Of a stretch of DNA of 64,000 nucleotides, positions 34,622-42,703 are shown in pieces (within the stretch, counting starts at the first letter, position 1; each line of letters begins with the position of its first letter). The DNA lies in contig OX639965.1 in assembly GCA_951828235.1 (NCBI GenBank), positions 2,770,129 through 2,834,128 of the forward strand. Direction: 5' to 3'. Made by a program: the position numbers and the translations under genes. The DNA is from an uncultured Gammaproteobacteria bacterium. GTDB lineage: Bacteria; Pseudomonadota; Gammaproteobacteria; Steroidobacterales; Foliamicaceae. Under the pieces are notes generated by a model that was not told where the DNA came from, did not search any database, and saw only the letters and a list, made by a program, of their open reading frames with translations.

Positions 34622-35875
34622 ATGTCCCGCAAAATTGCTCCGGCCCCAAAGGATTCAGCAGTGCCGACGCCGGCTGAGCTGGCTTCTGCCGCCGAGGCGC
34701 TGGCTCCGCTTGTTCGCGAGAATGCCGTCCTCTCCGAGCAGCTGCGCGATCCCGTTCCGGAGGTCGTCAAGGCGCTGAGGGCGGCCGGGTTTCACAAGCT
34801 GTACCGGCCTCGCCGCTACGGGGGCTACGGGCTCGATTGGGGGCCTCATTTCACCGTGAGCGAGCGGCTCGCGCGGGAGTGTGGATCGACGGGGTGGCTG
34901 GTGTCACTGGTCTTTTCCCACGTGATGTTCGTGGCTCGGTTCCTGCCGGAGGCCCAGGAGGAGTTCTTCGCAAGCGCCGGCGACGACGCCGTGCTGGCGA
35001 CCGGCTCCGCCGGCGGGGGCGCCATTCACCGCGACGGCTCCGGCTGGGAGCTGACGGGGCGATGGGCGTTCGTCAGCGGCATAAACGTTGCAAGCGGGGT
35101 GATGGTCACCGCCCGCGAAGACCCCGAAGGAGGAATTTCACACTTCGCGCTGCTGCTCCCGGGCGAGTATCACGTGCATGACACCTGGCATGTCGAGGGC
35201 CTTCGCGGTACCGGCAGTCACGACGTTTCGGCTGATCAGGTGCTCTTGCCGGCGCGGCGCGTCGTGACCATCGAAGAGTTCGCCAGCATGGACCCGCCGG
35301 GCGCCGCGATTGCGGAAAGCTACGTGCACCGCGTTCGCACTTTTCCCTATCAGGGAAGCTGGTTCCAGGGGCCGCTCCTCGGCGCGGCGCGGGGTGCGCT
35401 GGAGTCCTATTGTGCGCAAACCCGGACTCGTACGGGAAAGCTGTTCAGGGAATCGATCGTGTCGCAAGCGCCGGTACAGGTTCGCGTCGGTGAGGCCTGC
35501 GTGCAACTCGACGCCGCGGAATTGGTGTTCCAGGAAGTGATCCGGGACCTACACGCCGCCGGCGCGGCAGGCGAGGAGATTGTCGGCGAGCGACTACTGC
35601 GCATGCGACGGCTGGTGACATTCGGGGCACGGCTGTGCGCGTCCACGACGGACTCACTGGCCGCCATGATGGGCGTTACGGGGCAAAAGGCCTCCAACCC
35701 CGTGCAGCGGCTGTACCGTGATTGCCGGGCCATATCAACGCACATCGAGCTCAACTGGGAACAATCCATGGCGCCGACCGGCAAGATTCGGCTGGGCGTG
35801 CCGACCGGAGACCCGTTGATCGACGGCGAGGCGACCCCTGCGGACGCCGAACCCGTCCTCGGCAAGCAGATCTGA
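34622..35875 (+). CDS. Acyl-CoA-dehydrogenase-fold flavin monooxygenase (HsaA-like)
   Basis: This 417-residue protein has the acyl-CoA dehydrogenase fold and matches the group-D flavin monooxygenase branch that includes HsaA and related phenol hydroxylases. The N-terminal helical domain contains AAGFHKLYRPRRYGGYGLDW. The central beta domain has GWELTGRWAFVSGINVASG and GLRGTGSHDVS. The C-terminal four-helix domain has DCRAISTH. In characterised members FADH2 from a partner reductase is used to hydroxylate a phenol such as a steroid ring. No partner reductase is visible next to it. The stop overlaps the ATG of the aldo/keto reductase (TGATG), so the two are coupled. The substrate is not known. 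Confidence 0.8.
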   Translation: MSRKIAPAPKDSAVPTPAELASAAEALAPLVRENAVLSEQLRDPVPEVVKALRAAGFHKLYRPRRYGGYGLDWGPHFTVSERLARECGSTGWLVSLVFSHVMFVARFLPEAQEEFFASAGDDAVLATGSAGGGAIHRDGSGWELTGRWAFVSGINVASGVMVTAREDPEGGISHFALLLPGEYHVHDTWHVEGLRGTGSHDVSADQVLLPARRVVTIEEFASMDPPGAAIAESYVHRVRTFPYQGSWFQGPLLGAARGALESYCAQTRTRTGKLFRESIVSQAPVQVRVGEACVQLDAAELVFQEVIRDLHAAGAAGEEIVGERLLRMRRLVTFGARLCASTTDSLAAMMGVTGQKASNPVQRLYRDCRAISTHIELNWEQSMAPTGKIRLGVPTGDPLIDGEATPADAEPVLGKQI

Positions 35876-36852
35876 TGCCCCTCTCCCTGCCGCGGGTCGC
35901 GCTCGGCTGCATGGGTTTCGGGTCGAGCCGCTGGCGGCCCTGGGTATTGGACGAGCGGGAGTCCCTGGAAATACTCGCCCGGGCGCTCGAGCTTGGCATC
36001 ACCTTTTTCGATACCGCCAACGTGTATTCCACCGGGCGCGGCGAGCGCGTGCTCGGGCGCATGCTGCGCGAGGCCGCGGCGCGCGAGCGCGTCATCGTCG
36101 CAACAAAGCTCTATTTCCCGGTCGGCGACGGCGAGTGGGGACTTTCCGCGGGCAACGTGCGTGCGTCCTGCGAGGCATCGCTCAAGCGCCTGGGTGTCGA
36201 AGCCATCGACCTGCTGCAGATACACCTGTATGACGAGAAAACCCCCGTCGAAGAAACGATGGAAGCACTCGGCGGGCTGGTGCAAGACGGCAAGGTACGC
36301 CACCTGGGCGCTTGTAATCTTCGCGCCTGGCAGCTGGCCAAGATGAATTTCACCGCCCGGGCCAACGGCTGGCCCGAATTCGAAGCCGTGCAGGTCCACT
36401 ACAACCTGCTGTATCGCGAGGAAGAACGCGACCTGCTCCCGTTTTGCATTGACCAGGGAATCGCCGCATTGCCCTGGAGCCCGCTCGCGCGCGGCCGGCT
36501 TGCCCGTCCGCGTGATCCCTTGTCCACTCCCCGGGCAAGGGCGGACGATGTCGCGGACCAGATGTACGGCGAGCCGCGCGACAAGGTACTCGACGTGCTG
36601 GCGGAGGTATGCGACGAGTACGATATCAAGCCCGCGCACGCCGCCGTGGCCTGGCTGTGGACCCGGCCGGGCGTGACAACTCCGCTTGTCGGAGCAACCC
36701 GCATCGAACATATCGAGGATGCACTGGCCGCGGCCGAGATTACGCTCCCCGACGCGCTGCTACGCCGGCTGGATGACGCCTACAGCACTCGACCGTATAT
36801 GGGCCTTCCGGAAACGGCAGCCAACCAGACCGTACTGGAACCAATCGACTGA
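35875..36852 (+). CDS. Aldo/keto reductase
   Basis: This 325-residue TIM-barrel NAD(P)H-dependent oxidoreductase has the catalytic tetrad in order: the Asp in ITFFDTANVYS, with Tyr as general acid, the Lys in VATKLYF, and the His in LLQIHLYDEK. The C-terminal cofactor site is TTPLVGATRIEHIEDAL. It reduces aldehydes or ketones in the cytosol. The ATG shares its A with the upstream TGA. The longer open frame begins inside the preceding gene and is not used. A membrane protein follows 15 bp later. Confidence 0.87.
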   Translation: MPLSLPRVALGCMGFGSSRWRPWVLDERESLEILARALELGITFFDTANVYSTGRGERVLGRMLREAAARERVIVATKLYFPVGDGEWGLSAGNVRASCEASLKRLGVEAIDLLQIHLYDEKTPVEETMEALGGLVQDGKVRHLGACNLRAWQLAKMNFTARANGWPEFEAVQVHYNLLYREEERDLLPFCIDQGIAALPWSPLARGRLARPRDPLSTPRARADDVADQMYGEPRDKVLDVLAEVCDEYDIKPAHAAVAWLWTRPGVTTPLVGATRIEHIEDALAAAEITLPDALLRRLDDAYSTRPYMGLPETAANQTVLEPID

Positions 36853-36867
36853 CAACCGGAACCACGC

Positions 36868-37527
36868 ATGCTCATCAACGTACTCCTCGTAATGCACATC
36901 GCAGTGCTCGGCTACTGGCTGGGCGCCGAGTTCGTCATCAACAGCGAATTCCGCTTTGTCTGCCGGGCGGTATCGATGCCTTTCGAGGAGCGCAAGCGCC
37001 TGATGGAGCATGTCATGGACGTGGATCAGCATGTGCGGTATGCGCTGATCCTGCAAGTGGGCCTCGGCACCGTCCTTTCTGCGTTGCTGGGCTACTTTCC
37101 CGGCGGTGCGGCGCTGGCATGGACAGCGGGCGTTGCCACTTTGGCCTGGCTGGCCTTCGTCGAGGTCGTTCACCGCTTTAGGCACGGTGCCGCAGGAAAG
37201 CAACTCGCGTTGCTGGATCGCCTTATACGCTACGTGTTGATGGCTGTGCTGGTCGTGGCCGGCCTGGCCGCGGGATTCGGGTCGCTACCTCTTCAGGGAT
37301 GGCTGGCGGGGAAGCTCGTTCTTTTCGGCGCCGTCATCGCCTGCGGCATAGGCATCCGCTACTACATCATCCAGTTCTTCGGCATCTGGCGGCAAATCGA
37401 AGCGGCAGGCTCCAGCTCCGCGCGCGAGAGCGCAATCCGCAGGAACTACGCGAGCGGGACCACGCTGCTGGGACTGCTGTGGCTGTGCATAGCCGCAATC
37501 GCCGTCCTGTCGGTGGTCAAACCGTAG
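36868..37527 (+). CDS. Conserved integral membrane protein, unknown
   Basis: This 219-residue protein has five or six hydrophobic segments and few charges between them. Segments lie near residues 2-20, 57-75, 83-100, 119-138, 146-170 and 196-216. An N-terminal His (VMHIAVLGYWLGAEF) and a DVDQHVRYAL motif could bind a cofactor, as in CopD-like or cytochrome-b-like membrane proteins, but the family is not recognised with confidence. It lies 15 bp after the aldo/keto reductase and ends the plus-strand oxidative operon. A role in electron transfer or transport linked to the oxidases is possible but unproven. Confidence 0.65.
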   Translation: MLINVLLVMHIAVLGYWLGAEFVINSEFRFVCRAVSMPFEERKRLMEHVMDVDQHVRYALILQVGLGTVLSALLGYFPGGAALAWTAGVATLAWLAFVEVVHRFRHGAAGKQLALLDRLIRYVLMAVLVVAGLAAGFGSLPLQGWLAGKLVLFGAVIACGIGIRYYIIQFFGIWRQIEAAGSSSARESAIRRNYASGTTLLGLLWLCIAAIAVLSVVKP

Positions 37528-37587
37528 CGTTGACGCCCCGCGCCGGAGCACAGACTAACCCAATATTGAATGAGTAAACAGGTTGAG

Positions 37588-38094
37588 TTATTTCCGAGAC
37601 TTTTCTGGAACTTTGGGGTGAGCGGTTTTCCCATTGTCCACTTGCTGAGACGCTAGGCGCTTCAAGCTCTTGGTCAATTCCTTTAACTCCTTGCTGGAAG
37701 GCCAAACACGCGTGCTCCCGTCGCAAAGAGATACAATGCCCTCGGCATCCGCAAAGAAGACATATTCTGATCCATCGTGGATGCCTAAACCGCAGGATGC
37801 TCCATATCGATTGGTGTAAACCGCATTGAGAAGTTGCGGCGATCCTTTGTACGTCTCCAGCAACTCGAAGCGTGCCTGAACCACCCGGCTCTTTGGGTTA
37901 CTGCCCGTAGGCAAGGGCCAGCTAACGTCTTTAATGTGTTTCGGAACGGGCACGATATCTACGGATTCAATACGGGCTCGAAACACATTGCTGGCCTGAG
38001 AGTAACTTTCAGTGGTCGTAATGCCCTTACAGGAGCAGGCGAGAGCAGAATGCCAGCAAACGAGGGTAGCGATCAGGATGATGAGTTGTTTCAT
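37588..38094 (-). CDS. Small exported lipoprotein with NTR/TIMP-like CxC start
   Basis: This 168-residue protein has a signal peptide ending ALA-C, a usable lipobox, directly followed by the CSCKGI motif. The next residues, TTTESYSQASNVFRARIESV, are typical of bacterial netrin-like (NTR/TIMP) domains, which begin at a CxC. Two more Cys are present (GASCGLGI and VSLCDGS). The start at 38094 was chosen because it begins the signal peptide; the open frame upstream is a shadow. The gene is noticeably less GC-rich than its neighbours, which suggests recent acquisition. Its role is unknown; the NTR fold often mediates protein or metal binding at surfaces. Confidence 0.7.
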   Translation of the reverse strand: MKQLIILIATLVCWHSALACSCKGITTTESYSQASNVFRARIESVDIVPVPKHIKDVSWPLPTGSNPKSRVVQARFELLETYKGSPQLLNAVYTNRYGASCGLGIHDGSEYVFFADAEGIVSLCDGSTRVWPSSKELKELTKSLKRLASQQVDNGKTAHPKVPEKSRK

Positions 38095-38143
38095 GAATAC
38101 GTTTCCGCGTGGGTCCGAATAGAGAATAACGGCAATACAGAGC

Positions 38144-39187
38144 CTAATGGTGGTGCAACTCCAGGATGTCGCCGTCGTGGATAAGGTGGCGGGGGCTGAC
38201 CTGCTGACCGTCATAGACCTTCTCGCCCCAGATGCGCGCGAACTTCAGGCTGCCGGCAATATCCTTGTGCACCAGCGAGGCCAGTTCGCTCACCGTGGCG
38301 CCATGCCGCAAGGTAAAGGGGCGTCCCAGATCCGGTGGCTTGCCGGGCGTCTTGGTGTAGGCGCGCACCACGCCCAGGCCCCGGAAAAGAAACTCGGGTA
38401 TGGCGTCCAGGTTCTCCCCCGTCTCGGCCGATACGGCAAGCGCCGGAAAACCGAGCTTCCTGCTTAGACCGTCCAGCCGGTCCCGGTATTCGCCCAGGTC
38501 GATCTTGTTGGCCACCAGCAGGGCAGGGAGGCGGATGCGGAACAGGTCCTCGAAGGTCTCCTGCTTGCGGGCCTTCCGCTTCTTTCGGCGGCGTTTGCGC
38601 GGATCCGGAAGCCCCGGCCATTCGGCAACGAAAATCACGCGCTTTTCGGCCATCTTGTCCTGCACGATTCCGATTTCCTCCGCGCAGGCCGGCGAAGCGA
38701 TGTCGACCACCAGCAGCGCGCCGTCGGCCGGCTGCAACGCGGTCGCCAGCCAGGGCTGGGTGCGCTCAAGCGCCACCGGTGGCAGGTCCACCAGCTGAAA
38801 ATGAATGTCGTGATACGGGGCCATGCCGGGTATCGGCGTATCGGTAGTGTGCGGCCAGGCGCCGACAGTGGACTGCGAACCCGTAAGGGCCGAGTGCAGT
38901 TGCGATTTGCCGGCGTTGGGCGCGCCCAGCAGCGCCACCTGGGCCGCTCCCTCGCGGCGCACGGCGTGCGCGGGCCCGGAGCGTGCGCCGCCCTTGCGGG
39001 GCCGGGACAGTTCGGTGGTGAGCTGCTTGATCCGGGTCTTGATGTCCGCCTGAACGTGTTCGGTGCCCTTGTGCTTGGGGATAAGCCGCAACATCTCGCG
39101 CAGGCAGCGCAAGCGATCCTGCGGTTCCCTGGCCTCGCGAAACGCCTGCTCGGCCTTCTTGTATTCCTGCGTGACGTTGGTGGGCAT
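38144..39187 (-). CDS. Obg/DRG-type GTPase with C-terminal TGS domain
   Basis: This 347-residue GTPase has an N-terminal helical region of ~80 residues and the G1 loop LLGAPNAGKSQLHSAL. Switch and G3 segments follow around HTTDTPIPG and LVDLPPV. G4 is VANKIDLG and G5 is VSAET. A C-terminal TGS domain carries FTLRHGATVSELASLVHKD. This matches the DRG-like bacterial GTPases, thought to act in ribosome or RNA biology. An unusual basic insert, DPRKRRRKKRKARKQETF, lies between G3 and G4 and could contact RNA. It is divergent from the pyrB-like gene at 39240; the ~50-bp gap contains both promoters. Confidence 0.84.
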   Translation of the reverse strand: MPTNVTQEYKKAEQAFREAREPQDRLRCLREMLRLIPKHKGTEHVQADIKTRIKQLTTELSRPRKGGARSGPAHAVRREGAAQVALLGAPNAGKSQLHSALTGSQSTVGAWPHTTDTPIPGMAPYHDIHFQLVDLPPVALERTQPWLATALQPADGALLVVDIASPACAEEIGIVQDKMAEKRVIFVAEWPGLPDPRKRRRKKRKARKQETFEDLFRIRLPALLVANKIDLGEYRDRLDGLSRKLGFPALAVSAETGENLDAIPEFLFRGLGVVRAYTKTPGKPPDLGRPFTLRHGATVSELASLVHKDIAGSLKFARIWGEKVYDGQQVSPRHLIHDGDILELHHH

Positions 39188-39239
39188 GGCGGCGAAAAGT
39201 TTACCCTTCGCGGCGCCGTTAAAGGATAATGGCGGCGTG

Positions 39240-40226
39240 ATGGCGAGTAGCGGGTTGTTTCACGTTGTCGATACCCGGCAGTTCGACCGGCCGATGCTCG
39301 ACCGTTTGTGCCGCCTGGCGACCCACGTCCGGGTACTGGCGAAGACGAAAGCCGGCGCGCAAGGGTTACAGGCGCTGGCGCCCGACCGCCGCGCGATGCT
39401 GTATTTCACGCAGCCTTCCACACGGACCTTCCTGTCCTTCAACAGCGCCTGCCATATCCTCGGCATGCAGACCAGCGAAATTCGCAGTCCGTCCATATCG
39501 TCGGAGGTTAAGGGGGAGACCTTCGAAGACAGTATCCGTACCTTCAGTTCCTACGCGGACGTCATCATCATGCGCACCCCGGAAGGCGGAAAGGCCGCAA
39601 GGGCCGCGGAGCTCATGGACTCCATTCCGCGCCCGGTCCCGGTAATCAACGCGGGCAGCGGCCCGGATCAGCACCCCACCCAGGCTCTGCTGGATATCTA
39701 TACGCTGGAGCGCAGCTTCGAACGGCGTGGCGGCATCGACGGCAAGACCATCGCCATGATGGGCGACCTGCGCCGCGGCAGGACAGTTCGCTCGCTCAGC
39801 TACCTGATGAAAAACTACAGCCAGGTCCGCCTGCGTTTCGTTGCGCCGCCCGGTTACGAGATCAGGCGGGACATCCTCGACCATCTCGAAGTGCACGGCG
39901 TGGCCTACCAATCGACCAGCCGGCTGGAGGACGTAATCGGGGAACTGGACGCGCTTTACGTCACCCGCCTGCAGTCGGAATACGACGATTCCGACCAACC
40001 CGGAAAGGCCGATTACGCCGCATACAGCATCGGGCCCGAGCAGCTGAAGAATTTTCCCGCCGATGCGATCGTCATGCATCCGCTGCCGCGCGGGCCCGAA
40101 CTGGACCCGGCGATCGACAATGATCCGCGGGTCATGTACTGGCGCCAGGAACGCAACGGCATGTGGATGCGGGTTGCCCTGTTGGCGGCGATCTTTGAAC
40201 TGGACGGCAGCCTGAATGTGAACTGA
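39240..40226 (+). CDS. pyrB: Aspartate carbamoyltransferase-like
   Basis: This 328-residue protein is an aspartate/ornithine carbamoyltransferase. The carbamoyl-phosphate site is QPSTRTFLSF. Further motifs are DQHPTQALLDIYTLE, MMGDLRRGRTVRSL, and MHPLPRGPELD with DNDPR. The HPLPR and MGDL...GRTV forms are those of ATCase, not OTCase, so the expected reaction is carbamoyl phosphate plus L-aspartate to N-carbamoyl-L-aspartate. The start ATG at 39240 follows a weak AAGGA; a GTG one codon earlier is an alternative. It leads a four-gene operon with two acylases and a carboxypeptidase-lyase fusion, which is not a usual pyrimidine context. It may be the housekeeping gene or a specialised paralogue. 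Confidence 0.85.
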   Translation: MASSGLFHVVDTRQFDRPMLDRLCRLATHVRVLAKTKAGAQGLQALAPDRRAMLYFTQPSTRTFLSFNSACHILGMQTSEIRSPSISSEVKGETFEDSIRTFSSYADVIIMRTPEGGKAARAAELMDSIPRPVPVINAGSGPDQHPTQALLDIYTLERSFERRGGIDGKTIAMMGDLRRGRTVRSLSYLMKNYSQVRLRFVAPPGYEIRRDILDHLEVHGVAYQSTSRLEDVIGELDALYVTRLQSEYDDSDQPGKADYAAYSIGPEQLKNFPADAIVMHPLPRGPELDPAIDNDPRVMYWRQERNGMWMRVALLAAIFELDGSLNVN

Positions 40227-40228
40227 AA

Positions 40229-42622
40229 GTGATAAAGAAATTAACTATTTCATTTATCACTCTGATATCAATATTCTTTCTGATATCTTTAGTGGCGTTT
40301 CTGGTATTGCGTTCCGGCAACATTCCTACTCGAGCGGGGACTGCAGACAAGCCGCTCCGCCTGGGCTTGCTCGACGCGCCCGTTACGGTCAAGCGGGACC
40401 GCTACGGGATTCCGTACATCTACGCGGAATCGGTGGCGGACGCGATCCGTGCGCAGGCGTTCGTAACGGCGCAGGACCGGCTGGCCCAGATGCTCCTGAC
40501 CCGCGAAGCGGTCAATGGAAGACTGGCCGAAGTAGTTGGCCGCCGCGGGGAAAGCAACGACATCAGCGTCCGGGTGCTGGGAATCAGGCAACTGGCGCGC
40601 CGCTTTGCCGCCGGCCTGGAATCGCCCAGCCGGGAACTGCACGAGTGGTACCTGGAAGGCGTCAATGCCTATATCGCCACGCAGGAGCATGAGTTTCCGC
40701 TTGCCGTGCGCGTTTCGGGCGTTTCGCCCGCGCCTTATACGCTGGAGGACATTTGCGCGCACTACCTTCTGCAGGCCTACGACCTTACCGAGAACTGGCG
40801 GTCCGAATGGCTGGCCCAGCAGCTTGTGGACCGGCTGGGCCGCGAAAAGGCCGCGCAGATTTCTCTGGTCAGCGTAAACCCGGATGACGGCAGCCGCTGG
40901 GCCTCGAACTACGCACTGGCTCCACGGGAGCCGCTGTTGACGATGCACGAGCCGATGCAGGTCCGGGCGAGCCCGGTGGGAGGCTCCAACAGCTGGGCAA
41001 CCTCCCCCCGGCGCTCAGAGAGGGGAGCGCCGATACTGGCAAGCGACCCGCACCTCGACGCCCGCCGGCTGCCCGGCATCTGGCATCCCATAGGACTCAT
41101 TACGCCCGAATGGCGGGCCGTGGGCGTGACTGCGGCGGGCTGGCCCGCCCTGGCTGTGGGAAGGTCCAATTTCATTGCCTGGGGCGTCACCAATTCGGCT
41201 GCCGACACCGCGGACCTGTTCATCGAGCTGGACGATCCCGAAAACGAAGGACACTACCTGGAAGGCGAGCAGTCCTTGCCCTATGAACTGGTGAGCGAAA
41301 CGGTGCGAGTCCGGGACCCGGATTCTCCCGGCGGTATACGCGAGCGAACATTCAATGTCCGGCGCAGCCGGCGCGGACCGGTGGTTTCCGACTCGCTGAT
41401 CATGGATGCGCACGGCCGCTCCCTCTCGCTTCGCTGGAGCGTGGCCGAGAACGTCGTCAGCCAGGTGGGCCTCGATCGATTGATGCTGGCGAAGGATGTC
41501 ACCGAAGCCGGCCAAGCAATCCGCGAAATCGTGGGCGCCCTCAACTACAACGTGGCCGACATCCAGGGAAATATCGCGCACTTCACGTCCGGTCGTATTC
41601 CCGTTCGGCGCAAGGGAGACGGGGCAATACCCCTGCCGGTAACGGACGGTGAGGACAACTGGACGGGCTTTGTTCCCTTTGAGCAAGCGCCGTCTTCGAT
41701 GAATCCGCAAAGGGGCTGGGTAGGCAATGCCAATCACAGGACGGTAAGCGGGTCCTTCGACGGCATGTGGAGCAGCTACTCGGCCCCTTCCTGGCGCTAC
41801 CGCCGCATGCTGGAACTGTTTGACAATGAACGTGTCTTCTCCGCCGAGGACCACTGGGCAGCGATCACCGATACGAAGAACACGCTGGCCCGCGACCTGG
41901 TTCCGCTGTTGCTGCCGGCGCTTCTGGCCATACCCGAAACGCGGGCAGCCGCAAACATGCTCGGTGGCTGGGATTACCGCGACGATCCCGGCCAGGCCGC
42001 TCCCGCGCTGTTCCAGCTGATGATGCGCGCGCTCGTCAACCGGATCTTCGCCGACGAACTGGACACCCTGGTCCACAGCTACGAGGGTTCCCCCTATTTC
42101 TGGCAGGAGCGCGTTTATTCGATGCTGAGGGCAGGCGAATCGGACTGGTTCGACAACGGCAATACACCGCAAACGGAGAGCCGGGACGACCTGATCCGAG
42201 CTGCGGCGGTCGACGCCTGGTTGCGTCTGGAAGCAAGGCTGGGCGCGAACCCCGACGAGTGGCGCTGGGGCGATCTCAGCCGCCTGAGAATTTCCAGCCC
42301 CCTGCCGACCGGAAACGGGCTGGTGAACCGGCTCCTCGGCGGAGGCGATTTTCCGCGCACCGGGTCGCCGGAGACCCTGTGGGGATCGTACGGCAGCCCG
42401 TCCTACGGTGCCTGGGGAATCGACTCCCTGCGCTTCGTGGCCGATCTCGGCGATCCGGACAAGGTGCTGGCGGTCATACCCGGCGGCGTCAGCGGACGGC
42501 TGTTCGATCCGCACCTCAACGACCAGCTGCCGCTTTGGCTGTCCGGCGACATCAACTACTGGTGGTTTTCCGACAAGGCCATCAGCGCCAATGCCCACGC
42601 GGAATTTGTCCTGGCGCCGTGA
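40229..42622 (+). CDS. Penicillin-acylase-family N-terminal nucleophile hydrolase
   Basis: This 797-residue precursor belongs to the S45 Ntn-hydrolase family. The N-terminal membrane segment is about residues 7-27, so the enzyme is exported or anchored. The alpha-chain core is SPSRELHEWYLEGVNAYIAT. Autocatalytic processing is predicted at Gly252-Ser253 in GGSNSWATS, which exposes Ser253 as the nucleophile. The beta-chain contains SDPHLD, GRSNFIAWGVTN and GWVGNANHR. The family hydrolyses amides of acylated amino compounds, such as beta-lactam side chains, acyl-homoserine lactones and N-acyl amino acids. The start is GTG, two bases after the pyrB-like stop. The first 25 codons are AT-rich, unlike the rest. 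The next gene is a close paralogue. Confidence 0.9.
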   Translation: MIKKLTISFITLISIFFLISLVAFLVLRSGNIPTRAGTADKPLRLGLLDAPVTVKRDRYGIPYIYAESVADAIRAQAFVTAQDRLAQMLLTREAVNGRLAEVVGRRGESNDISVRVLGIRQLARRFAAGLESPSRELHEWYLEGVNAYIATQEHEFPLAVRVSGVSPAPYTLEDICAHYLLQAYDLTENWRSEWLAQQLVDRLGREKAAQISLVSVNPDDGSRWASNYALAPREPLLTMHEPMQVRASPVGGSNSWATSPRRSERGAPILASDPHLDARRLPGIWHPIGLITPEWRAVGVTAAGWPALAVGRSNFIAWGVTNSAADTADLFIELDDPENEGHYLEGEQSLPYELVSETVRVRDPDSPGGIRERTFNVRRSRRGPVVSDSLIMDAHGRSLSLRWSVAENVVSQVGLDRLMLAKDVTEAGQAIREIVGALNYNVADIQGNIAHFTSGRIPVRRKGDGAIPLPVTDGEDNWTGFVPFEQAPSSMNPQRGWVGNANHRTVSGSFDGMWSSYSAPSWRYRRMLELFDNERVFSAEDHWAAITDTKNTLARDLVPLLLPALLAIPETRAAANMLGGWDYRDDPGQAAPALFQLMMRALVNRIFADELDTLVHSYEGSPYFWQERVYSMLRAGESDWFDNGNTPQTESRDDLIRAAAVDAWLRLEARLGANPDEWRWGDLSRLRISSPLPTGNGLVNRLLGGGDFPRTGSPETLWGSYGSPSYGAWGIDSLRFVADLGDPDKVLAVIPGGVSGRLFDPHLNDQLPLWLSGDINYWWFSDKAISANAHAEFVLAP

Positions 42623-42703
42623 ATCTGCGGCCGACCACTCGCCCCTGCCGACGATTGCGCGCGTGGCGCAGGTGACACGCTGACAACACTCAAGGGATTC
42701 GGA

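Noticed and set aside
35407..36711. 434-codon minus-strand frame across the HsaA-like and aldo/keto reductase genes
   Set aside because: It crosses two well-supported genes and shows no domain.
41015..42598. 527-codon minus-strand frame over the first penicillin acylase
   Set aside because: Shadow of a well-supported Ntn hydrolase on the other strand.
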